Positions 1 through 7,723 of a stretch of 20,658 nucleotides of DNA are shown here, piece after piece. Position 1 is the stretch's first letter. Each line of letters starts with the position of its first letter. Origin of the DNA: JBCBJZ01 sp038522635 (GTDB taxonomy: Bacteria; Pseudomonadota; Alphaproteobacteria; Rhizobiales; Hyphomicrobiaceae); the NCBI GenBank assembly GCA_038522635.1, contig JBCBJZ010000056.1:1-20658 (forward strand). The letters run 5' to 3'. The notes beneath the pieces were generated by a model. It did not search any database. It was given only the letters and a program-made list of their open reading frames with translations, and was not told the DNA's origin. The position numbers and the translations under genes were made by a program.

Positions 1-105
1 GTTCATCTCATCGCATCAGGTGAGTCCGCCTGATTCAGATGAGTTGAACGAAAGAAGTCAGCTTAGATGTCGACTCTGCTTCAAGCTGAAGCGCACCGAC
101 TATTC
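1..105 (+). repeat. Family-1 hairpin repeat, copy a (degenerate)
   Basis: This copy aligns with the 105-bp family-1 element seen best at 19981-20085. It shares GTTCATC at the left, GCTTAGATG in the middle and GCTTCAAGCTGAAGCG plus CACCGAC at the right. The first hairpin has diverged and contains extra bases. About five bases of the left end would lie outside the window. Confidence 0.7.
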
Positions 106-271
106 GTTGTGCGGTGGCGCGAACGCCGGTCAAGGACGCTGGTTCGCCTCACCTTGACGCGGTCCCAGCTCAAAGGGTGCAAGCGCGCGAACCATGAGCT
201 ATCGCTCAGCGCGTGCGCCGGCAAGGCTGCTTGTGGCCTGCGCCACCAGGCGAAGAGCCCGTCGCCGCCAA

Positions 272-420
272 CTAGATCATCGGGCGATTTATCGGGATCA
301 CCACAGGTGAGCCCGAAATCGCCCGAAGATGATCTAAACTTAAAGTGCAGAGCAACTTTGGGCGCAAAGGCTAGGCATGAGTGTTTACGCCGGTGACTCG
401 CACTTTGCGCCCGTTGCTCT
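272..420 (+). repeat. Family-2 double-hairpin repeat (full copy)
   Basis: There are two long inverted repeats in a row. Hairpin A (273-336) pairs TAGATCATC..GGGCGATT on the left with AATCGCCCGAAGATGATCTA on the right, around a short central loop. Hairpin B (349-420) pairs AGAGCAAC and GGGCGCAAAG on the left with CTTTGCGCCCGTTGCTCT on the right, leaving a loop of about 33 bases. Hairpin A recurs at 20602-20658 with about two differences, and in decayed form with part of B at 18329-18402. It ends 26 bases before the start codon of the next gene, so it probably lies in that gene's 5' leader. Confidence 0.8.
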
Positions 421-446
421 AATGCAGCACGATCAAGGACGCCGCC

Positions 447-1601
447 ATGACCGACAGCGCCACCCCCCGCCGCCGCCCCGCCACGCTTGCCGCCCAGGCC
501 CTCGGCGTCACCGATCAGGCGACCGGCGCCATCATCCCCCCGATCCACATCACCACCACTTACGAGCGCGCGGCCGACAACACCTACCCTCACGGCCTTT
601 CCTACGCGCGCCCCGACAACCCCACCGCACAGCACGTCGAAGCGGTGATCACCGCGCTTGAAGGCGGCTCGCATTCGATGGTCTTCGCGTCAGGGATGGC
701 AGCAGCCGTCGCCGCCTTCGAAGCGTTGCCACGCCCGGCACACATCATCGCGCCCAAGGTCATGTACTGGGGCTTGCGGCTGTGGCTGACGCAGGATGCG
801 CCGGCCCAAGGCCTTGAAGTCAGCTTCGTCGATATGACCGACCTCGACGCTGTCGCGCACGCGATCCAAGCGGGCCGGACCCGCATGATCTGGGCGGAGA
901 CGCCCGGCAACCCCATGTGGGACGTGCTCGACGTGCGCGCGCTTTCCAACATGGCGCACGGCGCAGGCGCGCTGCTCGGGGTCGATTCAACGGCGGCGAC
1001 GCCCATCCTGACGCAACCGCTTACGCTTGGCGCCGATGTGGTAATGCACTCCGCGACCAAATACCTGAACGGGCATTCTGACGTTCTGGCCGGTTCGCTG
1101 ACCTTCGCGCGCGAGGATAGCTACGCGCAGCGTGCGTCCGCCGTGCGCAACCATACGGGCGCGATCATCGGCGCATTCGAAGCCGCCTTACTGCTACGGG
1201 GCCTGCGCACCTTGCACGTGCGGGTTGCAGCCCAATGCCGCAACGCGATGGCGATCGCGAAACACATGGGACGCCTGACGCCGGTGACGCATGTGCTCTA
1301 TCCCGGCCTTGAAACGCATCCCGGCCACGCGATCGCCGCCCGCCAGATGGATGGCGGGTTCGGTGGCATGCTGTCGCTGCGTTTTGCCGGCGGAGCGGCG
1401 GCGGCGATGCGGGTCGCGGCCGGGGTCAAAGTCTGGAAGCGCGCCACATCGCTTGGGGGGATCGAAAGCCTGATCGAACACCGCGCCAGCATTGAGGGGC
1501 CGTCCACGCCGGTGCCTGATGATCTGCTGCGGCTATCGGTCGGGATCGAGGATGCGGACGATCTGATCGCCGATCTGGAACGCGCGATCATGGAAAGCTG
1601 A
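447..1601 (+). CDS. PLP-dependent trans-sulfuration enzyme (cystathionine beta-lyase/gamma-synthase family)
   Basis: This is a fold-type I PLP enzyme of the Cys/Met metabolism family, 384 residues, the usual length. It acts in the cytoplasm on sulfur amino acids (cystathionine, O-acyl-homoserine or methionine). Visible motifs are YARPDNPT (residues 53-60, the phosphate-binding YSR.NPT segment), ASGMAA (81-86), ETPGNP (151-156), the cofactor-pyridine Asp at D180, and SATKYLNGHSDV (202-213), whose K205 should form the Schiff base. ATG at 447 follows AAGGA at 435-439. The family signature does not separate MetC, MetB, MetZ and methionine gamma-lyase, so no symbol is given. It stands alone on the plus strand between repeats and converges with the DUF459 gene. 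Confidence 0.9.
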   Translation: MTDSATPRRRPATLAAQALGVTDQATGAIIPPIHITTTYERAADNTYPHGLSYARPDNPTAQHVEAVITALEGGSHSMVFASGMAAAVAAFEALPRPAHIIAPKVMYWGLRLWLTQDAPAQGLEVSFVDMTDLDAVAHAIQAGRTRMIWAETPGNPMWDVLDVRALSNMAHGAGALLGVDSTAATPILTQPLTLGADVVMHSATKYLNGHSDVLAGSLTFAREDSYAQRASAVRNHTGAIIGAFEAALLLRGLRTLHVRVAAQCRNAMAIAKHMGRLTPVTHVLYPGLETHPGHAIAARQMDGGFGGMLSLRFAGGAAAAMRVAAGVKVWKRATSLGGIESLIEHRASIEGPSTPVPDDLLRLSVGIEDADDLIADLERAIMES

Positions 1602-1605
1602 TGCG

Positions 1606-1710
1606 TTAGAGTCGGTTCGCTTCAACTTGAAGCGGAACCGACATCTAAGCTTCTGTTTTGCCGTTCATCTTTCGCCTCAGGTGATCCAACCTGAAGCGGA
1701 TGAACCCTAA
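1606..1710 (-). repeat. Family-1 hairpin repeat, copy b (complete, inverted)
   Basis: This is a 105-bp copy in reverse orientation: TTAGAGTCGGTTCGC at the left and GCGGATGAACCCTAA at the right. Hairpin 2 is the near-perfect GTCGGTTCGCTTCAA/TTGAAGCGGAACCGAC. Hairpin 1 pairs TTCATCTTTCGCCTCAGGT with ACCTGAAGCGGATGAA. It begins four bases after the stop codon of the trans-sulfuration gene and lies between two convergent genes. It may therefore act as a bidirectional transcript 3' end, although there is no T-run typical of an intrinsic terminator. Confidence 0.9.
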
Positions 1711-1777
1711 GATTCGCTTCCGCCAGCCGGCCGCGCTGGCGCGCTTGAGCAACGGGCGCGGCGGTAGACGCTGATGC

Positions 1778-3133
1778 TCACCCTCGCGGAACGCCGCCCC
1801 TGGGTGCCACCGCGCGGGAGCGCTGGTCGCTTGCGCCAAGCGGTGGCCAGCGGAAATCGTCAGCCCGCCCGACCTTGGGGGCAAGCGTCTCGCCCTTGAT
1901 CAGAACGCGGTAGAAGGCGGTATGCGTGGGTGGCAGACGCTGCTTCTTGGGGCCGTCCACGCCGCTCGCACTTGCCGGCGTGATCGACGACATCACGGTG
2001 AGCCCGCCATCGAGATCGCGCGTGATGGTATCGCCGAGCTTTTGCGCGCGTGCACGCGAGGCGCGCTTGGTCATCAGCGAGATGACCGATGCTGAAATGG
2101 CCGGGCGTGCAAGCTTGATGGTGCGGATGCGCTGTCGTCCATCGGCCGCCCGCACCTTGATTTTGACCTGCCCTGGATCGGCGCGCTGATCACGGGGGGC
2201 GCGCCTGCCATCGCGGCGCAAACCCTTACGCACGGCCGCGTTCCAACCGGGTTTTTGCGCGCCGCCCTGGCGACTGCTAAGCGGCGCTATGGCGCGCTGC
2301 TGCACGGGCGATCCCAACAGCGGAACCGCGCGACGCGCCCGTGCCGCTTGCATGTCCCGCGTGATCTCACGCGACACGAAGTGCGCCAGCTTGAGGTTGC
2401 CCGCTGCCGTCAACGTTTCGCCGTTGCGTTCGCGCAGCCGCCGCCGTTTCCCCGACAGATCCGCACCGAAATCCTCGTAACGCCCACGCTCACTCAGAAA
2501 GCGGGCGTAAGCATCGATAAACTTGATGCCGTTCAGATAGACCTTCTCGCGCACGATCTCGTTGACGATCCGCGCCATTTCGTCCCGACGGCGCTTGCGC
2601 ATGACGGGCAGGCTGACCCAGTAGACCGCGATCTTCTGTTGCTTCAGCTGCTTGATCAGCAGATCGACGCGCCGGGCGTACTCGCGCCGCCACAACGAAG
2701 TGCGCGCTGCGAACTTGCCGCCGTTCTCAAGATGCATGCGCCCCTGGTCGCCGCCGCCCGTCATCACGACGACGATGGTGACACCGTCTTTGCGCAGCTG
2801 GGTGACCAATTCGGAGACCTTGGCGCGGAAAGACCGTCGGCGAATGGCGGGCAGGATGATCGGCTTGCGTTCCAGCGTGAGGGTGCGCTTGCCGGTGAAC
2901 GTTTCGGCCATGGCCCAGCCAAGACCGCTTGCGAAATAATCACCGACGATGCGCAGTTTGTGGACATCGCCCTTGGGGAACGGGTTGATAAAGGAGCCGC
3001 CGAACGAGGTGTTCTGCGCATGGGCCGAGGGCAGCGGTGCCGCGAGCGTGGCCGTCATGGCCACGATCAACGCGAGCAGAAGAGCGCGAACAGGCTCCAG
3101 TGCCGACGCCGCGCTTTGGCAAGCGAAGCGCAT
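1778..3133 (-). CDS. DUF459 SGNH-fold periplasmic protein with degenerate active site
   Basis: The product resembles DUF459 proteins, an SGNH/GDSL-hydrolase branch common in alphaproteobacteria. With the ATG at 3133 it has 451 residues; that start has GGAG 7 bases upstream, while an in-frame ATG at 3178 lacks one. A signal peptide ends at SAHA|QN (about residue 39). Family landmarks are the VYWVSLPVMR strand (about 170-179), GIKFIDAYARF, LAHFV, and the C-terminal GRADDFRWP. The catalytic blocks are changed: GDS reads GDY (Y66), the GxND block reads TGGGDQ, and the DGxH motif reads NGET (N237, T240). The Ser nucleophile, block-III Asn and Asp/His pair all appear lost, so I infer a non-hydrolytic binding or scaffold role. 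It follows two transglycosylase genes, with about 135 bases between. Confidence 0.85.
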   Translation of the reverse strand: MRFACQSAASALEPVRALLLALIVAMTATLAAPLPSAHAQNTSFGGSFINPFPKGDVHKLRIVGDYFASGLGWAMAETFTGKRTLTLERKPIILPAIRRRSFRAKVSELVTQLRKDGVTIVVVMTGGGDQGRMHLENGGKFAARTSLWRREYARRVDLLIKQLKQQKIAVYWVSLPVMRKRRRDEMARIVNEIVREKVYLNGIKFIDAYARFLSERGRYEDFGADLSGKRRRLRERNGETLTAAGNLKLAHFVSREITRDMQAARARRAVPLLGSPVQQRAIAPLSSRQGGAQKPGWNAAVRKGLRRDGRRAPRDQRADPGQVKIKVRAADGRQRIRTIKLARPAISASVISLMTKRASRARAQKLGDTITRDLDGGLTVMSSITPASASGVDGPKKQRLPPTHTAFYRVLIKGETLAPKVGRADDFRWPPLGASDQRSRAVAPRGGVPRG

Positions 3134-3140
3134 GACCGCG

Positions 3141-3144
3141 CTCC
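3141..3144 (-). promoter_or_regulatory. Ribosome binding site deciding the DUF459 start
   Basis: On the minus strand GGAG lies 7 bases before the ATG at 3133. The longer frame's ATG at 3178 is preceded by GGCCCTC, with no purine-rich site. Starting at 3133 also gives a normal-length signal peptide. Confidence 0.55.
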
Positions 3145-3268
3145 GCCGCGGCACGCTACGTGTTCGATCAACGTTCATGAGGGCCGCTATAGCAAATTGC
3201 TGCGCTTGCGTCTCGCACTGGCCAGATGGCGTTTCCGAACCGGTGCTTTCGTGCCGCGCTTACGCCGA

Positions 3269-4981
3269 TCATGATTTTTCAACGGCGGCCACCGTCTTGC
3301 GCAAGCGCTTCAAAAGGCCGGGCGTGGGATGGCCGTCGGCTGGCAGCCCTTGCTCCTTCTGGAAGCGCCGGATCGCATCACGCGAGCGCCCGCCCAAAAT
3401 GCCGTCGATCCCGCCCGTGTTCCAGCCACGCGCGCTCAGCAGGCGCTGCAGTTCCGCCCGTTCATTAAAAGCGAGCGCGGTATCGTTCTTCGGCCAGCGC
3501 TGCACAAACCGCTTGCCGCCACGCATCCGGTCCGCCAGGTGCCCGACGCTGAGCGCGTAGAGATGCGCGCGGTTGTACTCGAGGATCACCTTGAAATTGT
3601 CGCTGAGCAGAAACGCCGGCCCGTTGGCGCCCGCCGGCAGATAAAGCTGTAAGGTGCCTTTGAGCCGCGTATCAGCGCGGGTAGCAGGCTTGCGGGCTGA
3701 ATTCTTTCGGCGCGCCTCACGACGCTTAGACTTGGGATCAACCATCGTGGCCACGCCAAGCCCACGCCAAGCCTTGAGGTCGCGCGCCTCTTCAGGTGCC
3801 GCGAGCGCGTAATCGAACCCTTCCGGCAAACGCACTTCCACGCCCCAGGGCAAACCTTTGCGCCACCCTGACGCGCGCAGGTAGTTCGCGGTCGAGGCCA
3901 AAGCATCCCCGATCGATCCCCAGATGTCCCGCTTGCCATCACCGTCGAAATCAACCGCATAGGCGCGATAGGTTGTGGGCATGAATTGTGTATGGCCCAT
4001 CGCCCCGGCCCACGAGCCTTTCAGGCCGTCCACCGGAACATCGCCGTCCTCGATGATTTGCAGTGCGGCCACCAGCTCGCGCCGCCAGAACGCCGCGCGC
4101 CGCTGATCACGATACGCGAGCGAGGCCAGCGAGCGCACCACGTTGCGTCCGCCGAAACTGTCACCATAGGACGATTCTATACCCCAAATGGCCACGATCA
4201 CCTCGGCCGGCACCTGATACCTGTCCGATATGCGCTTCAACAGCGCGGCATGGGTCCGCAGCAACCGCCGTCCACGTGCCACCCGCGCGCTGCTGACAAG
4301 GCGGCTGACATAGTCGCCAGCGGTGCGGGAAAACTCCGGCTGACGCTTCGTCTGCGCAACCACTTGATCATCCTCACGCAGCGCGCGTGACGCATCCTTG
4401 AAGACAACAGCGCTGACACCCTGGTTGGTCGCGTCATGGCGTAGGCTGGCGATGAAACTCGCGAAATCCTCGGGTGCTGGCGCGCCCGTCGTCGGCATCG
4501 GTGTCGGCGTCGCGGCATCGCCTGCGGGCTTCGACGGCGGTGATGTCGGGGGAGGCTGAGGAGGCATGGGAGCGACCGAAGGGCTGGGGGAAAGTGATGC
4601 GCGACGCGGACCGAGCGCGCCTGTCGTGATCGGCGCACCGCGGGTGGCGGCGGCGTTGTCGCTCGGCTTTTGCACCTTTGGCGCTTGGGCAGCCGTGCGA
4701 GTATCCCGCACGCCGAGCTCATCGAGATCCGCGTCCGACACCCACGAGGTCACGCCCGCAGGATAAACGACGCTCATCACAAAAAGCGCAACCAGAGCCG
4801 CCGGCCACCAGGCAGCACCACCTCGCATCCGCAGGATCTGCCGTTTGGCCGGGTCTGCGCGCGACACCTTCAGCGCCGGCATATCGGGGGCATGCGCGGT
4901 CACGCGGCCCTCTCCCTCTTCGGCGGCTTCCACCTGATCAGCGTCATCAGGGCGGCCATCGCTGTGCTTGGCTTGCGTCAA
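3269..4981 (-). CDS. Membrane-anchored MltB-type lytic murein transglycosylase with PG-binding domain
   Basis: This is a 570-residue enzyme that should cleave the MurNAc-GlcNAc bond of peptidoglycan with formation of an anhydro end, acting in the periplasm. The N-terminus is a cytoplasmic tail (1-57), then one hydrophobic segment (about 58-78, an uncleaved anchor), then a Pro/Ser/Thr linker to about 170. The SLT_2/MltB domain spans about 172-500, with the catalytic Glu in IWGIESSYG (E269), then GAMGHTQFMPTTY (326-338) and DFDGDGKRDIW (344-354). A PG_binding_1 domain covers about 508-561 (GIDGILGGRSRDAIRRFQ). A Lys/Arg-rich stretch at about 416-441 is extra relative to the family as I know it. 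The start is TTG, supported by AAAGGAG 5 bases upstream; it overlaps the stop of the upstream transglycosylase gene as TTGA. Confidence 0.9.
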   Translation of the reverse strand: MTQAKHSDGRPDDADQVEAAEEGEGRVTAHAPDMPALKVSRADPAKRQILRMRGGAAWWPAALVALFVMSVVYPAGVTSWVSDADLDELGVRDTRTAAQAPKVQKPSDNAAATRGAPITTGALGPRRASLSPSPSVAPMPPQPPPTSPPSKPAGDAATPTPMPTTGAPAPEDFASFIASLRHDATNQGVSAVVFKDASRALREDDQVVAQTKRQPEFSRTAGDYVSRLVSSARVARGRRLLRTHAALLKRISDRYQVPAEVIVAIWGIESSYGDSFGGRNVVRSLASLAYRDQRRAAFWRRELVAALQIIEDGDVPVDGLKGSWAGAMGHTQFMPTTYRAYAVDFDGDGKRDIWGSIGDALASTANYLRASGWRKGLPWGVEVRLPEGFDYALAAPEEARDLKAWRGLGVATMVDPKSKRREARRKNSARKPATRADTRLKGTLQLYLPAGANGPAFLLSDNFKVILEYNRAHLYALSVGHLADRMRGGKRFVQRWPKNDTALAFNERAELQRLLSARGWNTGGIDGILGGRSRDAIRRFQKEQGLPADGHPTPGLLKRLRKTVAAVEKS

Positions 4982-6450
4982 CGCGGCTCCTTTCCCGCGG
5001 TCGCGGCATCGGGTCGCGCGCCAGACGTCGGCGCCGCTTCAGCGCGCGTGCCGTAGCGCGCCTGCGCATGGGCAAGGACAGCAGCAGACGGCCAGCAGTC
5101 GACGGTCATAGCGTGCGCCTTCTGATAGAGCCCGATGGCGCGCCGGGTTTTGGAGCCGAGCAACCCATCCGCGGGTCCCGCCGGCAGCCCAGCGCGGTTC
5201 ATCAGCCGTTGCAACGCTTCAATATCGTGATTCGACACCATCGCGATCGGCTTCCACGGCGTCGCGAAGGCCGCCCCGCCACCGATCCGGTCGGCGAGAT
5301 GGCCCACGAACAAGGCGTAGAGGTCCGCCGGGTTGTAGCGTTTGATCGTGAGGAAATTTTCCGTCACCAGGAACGATGGCCCATGCGCGCCGGCCGGCAT
5401 CAGCAAATAGGCCGGCTCATCGGGCACCGAGCCGGCGAACCTGCGCCCCCGAGTCCGTTCAATGCCACGCGCCTGCCACGCGCGGATCGGCTGCATGCCC
5501 TGAGGCCCCAGGTTGGTGCAGTCAACGCCGTCCGGCAGCGCGACCTCGTAGCCCCATGAAACGCCAGGCTTCCAGCCTTTCTGCTTCAGTTGATTGGCGG
5601 CTGAACCAAGCGCATCGGGCACCGACGACCAGATGTTGCGGCGCCCATCGCCATCGATGTCGACAGCGGTGGTGAACCACTCGCTCGGCATGAATTGCGG
5701 CAGGCCGATCGCGCCTGACCAGGATGAGCGCAGGTCCTGCTCGCTGGCATGACCGCCGGCCCGCAGCTTCAGCGCGGCCAAAAATTCCCGCGTGTACATC
5801 GCGCGTCGCCGCCCCGTGAAGGCCTGCGTTGCAAGCACACGCAGCCCATCGTGCGGCAGCCTGTAGGTGCCATAGGCGGTCTCACGGCCCCAGATCGCCA
5901 GCAGGATGCGCCGGTGCACCTGCAGGCGCGCTTCGACCGTGGCAAGCGTTGCCGCATGCTTTTCGCTCAGCGCCTGCCCGCGGGTGACGAGCGTTTCAAA
6001 CCATTGCGTTGCCATGTACTGCGCTGGCGTTTTGGAAAACTCCGCCTGGCGGCTGGCGTAGTGCGGGCGCTTCCTTTTGGCTGCGGGGCCGGGTTTCGCG
6101 GGCCGCACCACATCGGGGAGCGTCAGGTCGGGCGTAATGGCGGCGAGCAACTTGTCGTACGCGGCGCGGTCGATGCCGGCCGCCTGTGCCTTCGGCCAAA
6201 ACGCTTCCAGGAAGGCCACAAACGCCGGGTCGCGCGCAGGCGTCGGGTTGTCCGGCGCGCGGGCCTGCGCAGACGAAGCGGGCGTTTGCGTTCTTGGGGC
6301 CTTGGAAGGCGGCGACGCCGTCTGCGCGAGCGCCGCCGTTGCACCGCAGCTCGCAGCGCCAAGCGCAATAAGACCGAGCGCGAGCAGACCGTGCGTCGCA
6401 GGCCTCCTCAGCGCCGCTCGAGATACCGCTCCGCTCGCTCCTGACCGCAT
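4978..6450 (-). CDS. Secreted MltB-type lytic murein transglycosylase with PG-binding domain
   Basis: This 490-residue protein has a Sec signal peptide probably cleaved at ALA|QT (about 42/43). The sequence AASC just before is a poor lipobox, so a lipoprotein is possible but less likely. The SLT_2 domain (about 74-405) contains IWGRETAYG with catalytic E190, GAIGLPQFMPSEW (247-259) and DIDGDGRRNIW (264-274). The C-terminal PG_binding_1 domain is at about 408-465 (ADGLLGSKTRRAIGLYQ). It is the first of two tandem paralogues, with a soluble secreted form here and a membrane-anchored form downstream. ATG at 6450 is preceded by AAGGGG 7 bases upstream. It lies 277 bases downstream of galE, so it may have its own promoter. 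Confidence 0.9.
   Translation of the reverse strand: MRSGASGAVSRAALRRPATHGLLALGLIALGAASCGATAALAQTASPPSKAPRTQTPASSAQARAPDNPTPARDPAFVAFLEAFWPKAQAAGIDRAAYDKLLAAITPDLTLPDVVRPAKPGPAAKRKRPHYASRQAEFSKTPAQYMATQWFETLVTRGQALSEKHAATLATVEARLQVHRRILLAIWGRETAYGTYRLPHDGLRVLATQAFTGRRRAMYTREFLAALKLRAGGHASEQDLRSSWSGAIGLPQFMPSEWFTTAVDIDGDGRRNIWSSVPDALGSAANQLKQKGWKPGVSWGYEVALPDGVDCTNLGPQGMQPIRAWQARGIERTRGRRFAGSVPDEPAYLLMPAGAHGPSFLVTENFLTIKRYNPADLYALFVGHLADRIGGGAAFATPWKPIAMVSNHDIEALQRLMNRAGLPAGPADGLLGSKTRRAIGLYQKAHAMTVDCWPSAAVLAHAQARYGTRAEAAPTSGARPDAATAGKEPR
4987..4993 (-). promoter_or_regulatory. Strong ribosome binding site supporting a TTG start
   Basis: AAAGGAG on the minus strand lies 5 bases before TTG at 4981, inside the last codons of the upstream transglycosylase gene. 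The next in-frame ATG (4882) has no such site. The arrangement points to translational coupling of the two genes. Confidence 0.7.
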
Positions 6451-6727
6451 GGTGATGCCCCTTCATCCCTTGCCGGGAAAGCCTGCGCTGCAACGCGTGC
6501 AGCAACGTTCGCGGCATCAGCTTGGGGGTTTTCGGGGCCAGAATTTGTCCACAGCGCGAGACCAAAGACGCGCAAAATAGAGGCGAACCGACGAAACAAA
6601 AGGGAAATCAGAATTTTAAGCGGCGGGCCTCAATCAGCATCCGCGCGCAACCGCGTCGTCGCAGGCGACCAACACAGCCGCGAACGGCCAAACAGGAGGC
6701 CAGCGCCGCCAACAGCCGCGATCGCGC
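6451..6727 (-). other. Intergenic region between galE and the transglycosylase genes
   Basis: These 277 bases contain no recognisable gene. The stretch at about 6570-6620 is locally A+T-richer than its surroundings. Read on the minus strand it offers CTTTTG, 17 bases, TATTTT as a weak candidate promoter for the transglycosylase-DUF459 unit. No repeat of either family is evident. Confidence 0.3.
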
Positions 6728-7723
6728 TCAGGACGCCGCTGGCAGCCGCGCCAAACGCTCTTGCCAGCCAAGCGCCTGCGCCACGATCTGATCGAGATCG
6801 TCATGCGCGGGCATCCAGCCCAACGTTTCACGGATCTTCGCATTCGCCGCGACGATCGTTGCCGGATCACCGGGCCGGCGCGGCGCCATCTGCACATCGA
6901 ACGGGCGCCCGCTCACCCGTTTCACGGCCTCGATCACATCGAGCACGGAGTAGCCGCGCGCGTAGCCGCAGTTGAAGACATCCGACCCTCCGCCCGCACG
7001 CAAATGCGCGAGCGCCTTCATGTGCGCGTTCACCAGATCGCTCACCTGGATGTAGTCGCGCACGCACGTGCCATCCGTCGTGGGGTAGTCCGTCCCAAAC
7101 ACCTTCAGGTGCGCGCGCTGGCCAAGCGCTGTCTCCGCGGCAACCTTGATGAGGTGTGTTGCGTTCGGCGTTGACTGGCCGGCACGTCCTTGCGGGTCCG
7201 CCCCCGCGACGTTGAAATATCGTAGCGCCACGTAACTAAAGGCCTCATGGGCCCGCGCCGCATCCGCCAACATCAGCTCCGTCATCAGCTTCGATGTCCC
7301 GTACGGGTTGATTGGCCGCAGCGGCGCACGCTCCTCCACCGGCACCTGGTCAGGTGTACCGTATACGGCTGCTGTGGATGAAAAGATGAAGTGTGGCACA
7401 CCCGCTTCAACACAGGCGGCGATCAGGCCACGTGATTTCACGGTGTTGTTGTCGTAGTACGCGAGGGGATCGGCGACGCTGTCGGGCACCACCACGGATC
7501 CAGCAAAATGGATGACAGCCGTGATCGCATGTTCGTGAAGGGTGCGCGCCAGCAACCCGGTATCGCCGATGTCGCCGACGATGAAGGGCACACGTGCGGG
7601 CACGGCTGAACGAACGCCGGTCGATAGGTTGTCGATCACCACGACGTGCTCGCCCGCATCGACAAGCTCCAGGACCATGTGACTGCCAATGTAGCCAGCC
7701 CCGCCCGTGACCAACACACTCAT
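6728..7723 (-). CDS. galE: UDP-glucose 4-epimerase
   Basis: The product interconverts UDP-glucose and UDP-galactose in the cytoplasm, an extended short-chain dehydrogenase using tightly bound NAD. Its 331 residues match the usual length. The N-terminal TGGAGYIGSH (6-15) is the Rossmann NAD-binding motif, followed by VVVIDNLSTG (27-36). The catalytic residues are visible as SST (115-117) and YGTSK (Y141, K145). RYFNVAGADP and a CVRDYIQVSDL segment are GalE hallmarks. It is divergent from galU, whose product supplies UDP-glucose. The start ATG lies in a small duplication (ATGTCGCTATC at 7722-7732 and 7736-7746). Confidence 0.95.
   Translation of the reverse strand: MSVLVTGGAGYIGSHMVLELVDAGEHVVVIDNLSTGVRSAVPARVPFIVGDIGDTGLLARTLHEHAITAVIHFAGSVVVPDSVADPLAYYDNNTVKSRGLIAACVEAGVPHFIFSSTAAVYGTPDQVPVEERAPLRPINPYGTSKLMTELMLADAARAHEAFSYVALRYFNVAGADPQGRAGQSTPNATHLIKVAAETALGQRAHLKVFGTDYPTTDGTCVRDYIQVSDLVNAHMKALAHLRAGGGSDVFNCGYARGYSVLDVIEAVKRVSGRPFDVQMAPRRPGDPATIVAANAKIRETLGWMPAHDDLDQIVAQALGWQERLARLPAAS

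Larger units (their letters stand above)
1..446. other. Intergenic region upstream of the trans-sulfuration gene
   Basis: I see no convincing gene in these 446 bases; the open frames across it on both strands resemble no family I know. It holds family-1 copy a (1-105) and a family-2 double hairpin (272-420). About 165 bases of unassigned GC-rich sequence lie between them. The promoter of the downstream gene must lie here or further left, but I could not pick a convincing -35/-10 pair. A ribosome binding site AAGGA at 435-439 serves the ATG at 447. Confidence 0.6.

Noticed and set aside
81..674. Minus-strand open frame across the upstream region and into the trans-sulfuration gene
   Set aside because: It crosses repeats and the 5' end of a real gene on the other strand, and its product is low-complexity Gly/Ala/Arg.
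1606..1710. Family-1 copy b as a Rho-independent terminator
   Set aside because: The stems are strong, but no run of T follows on either strand. A role in 3'-end processing remains possible but is not shown.
1736..1775. GAGCAACGGGCGCG near the DUF459 end as a third family-2 fragment
   Set aside because: Only 14 bases match and the flanks do not align; this could be chance in GC-rich sequence.
2255..3274. Long plus-strand open frame of 339 codons opposite the DUF459 gene
   Set aside because: It is a shadow frame of a GC-rich gene. It has no ribosome binding site or recognisable motif, while the minus strand encodes a protein with a signal peptide and family landmarks.
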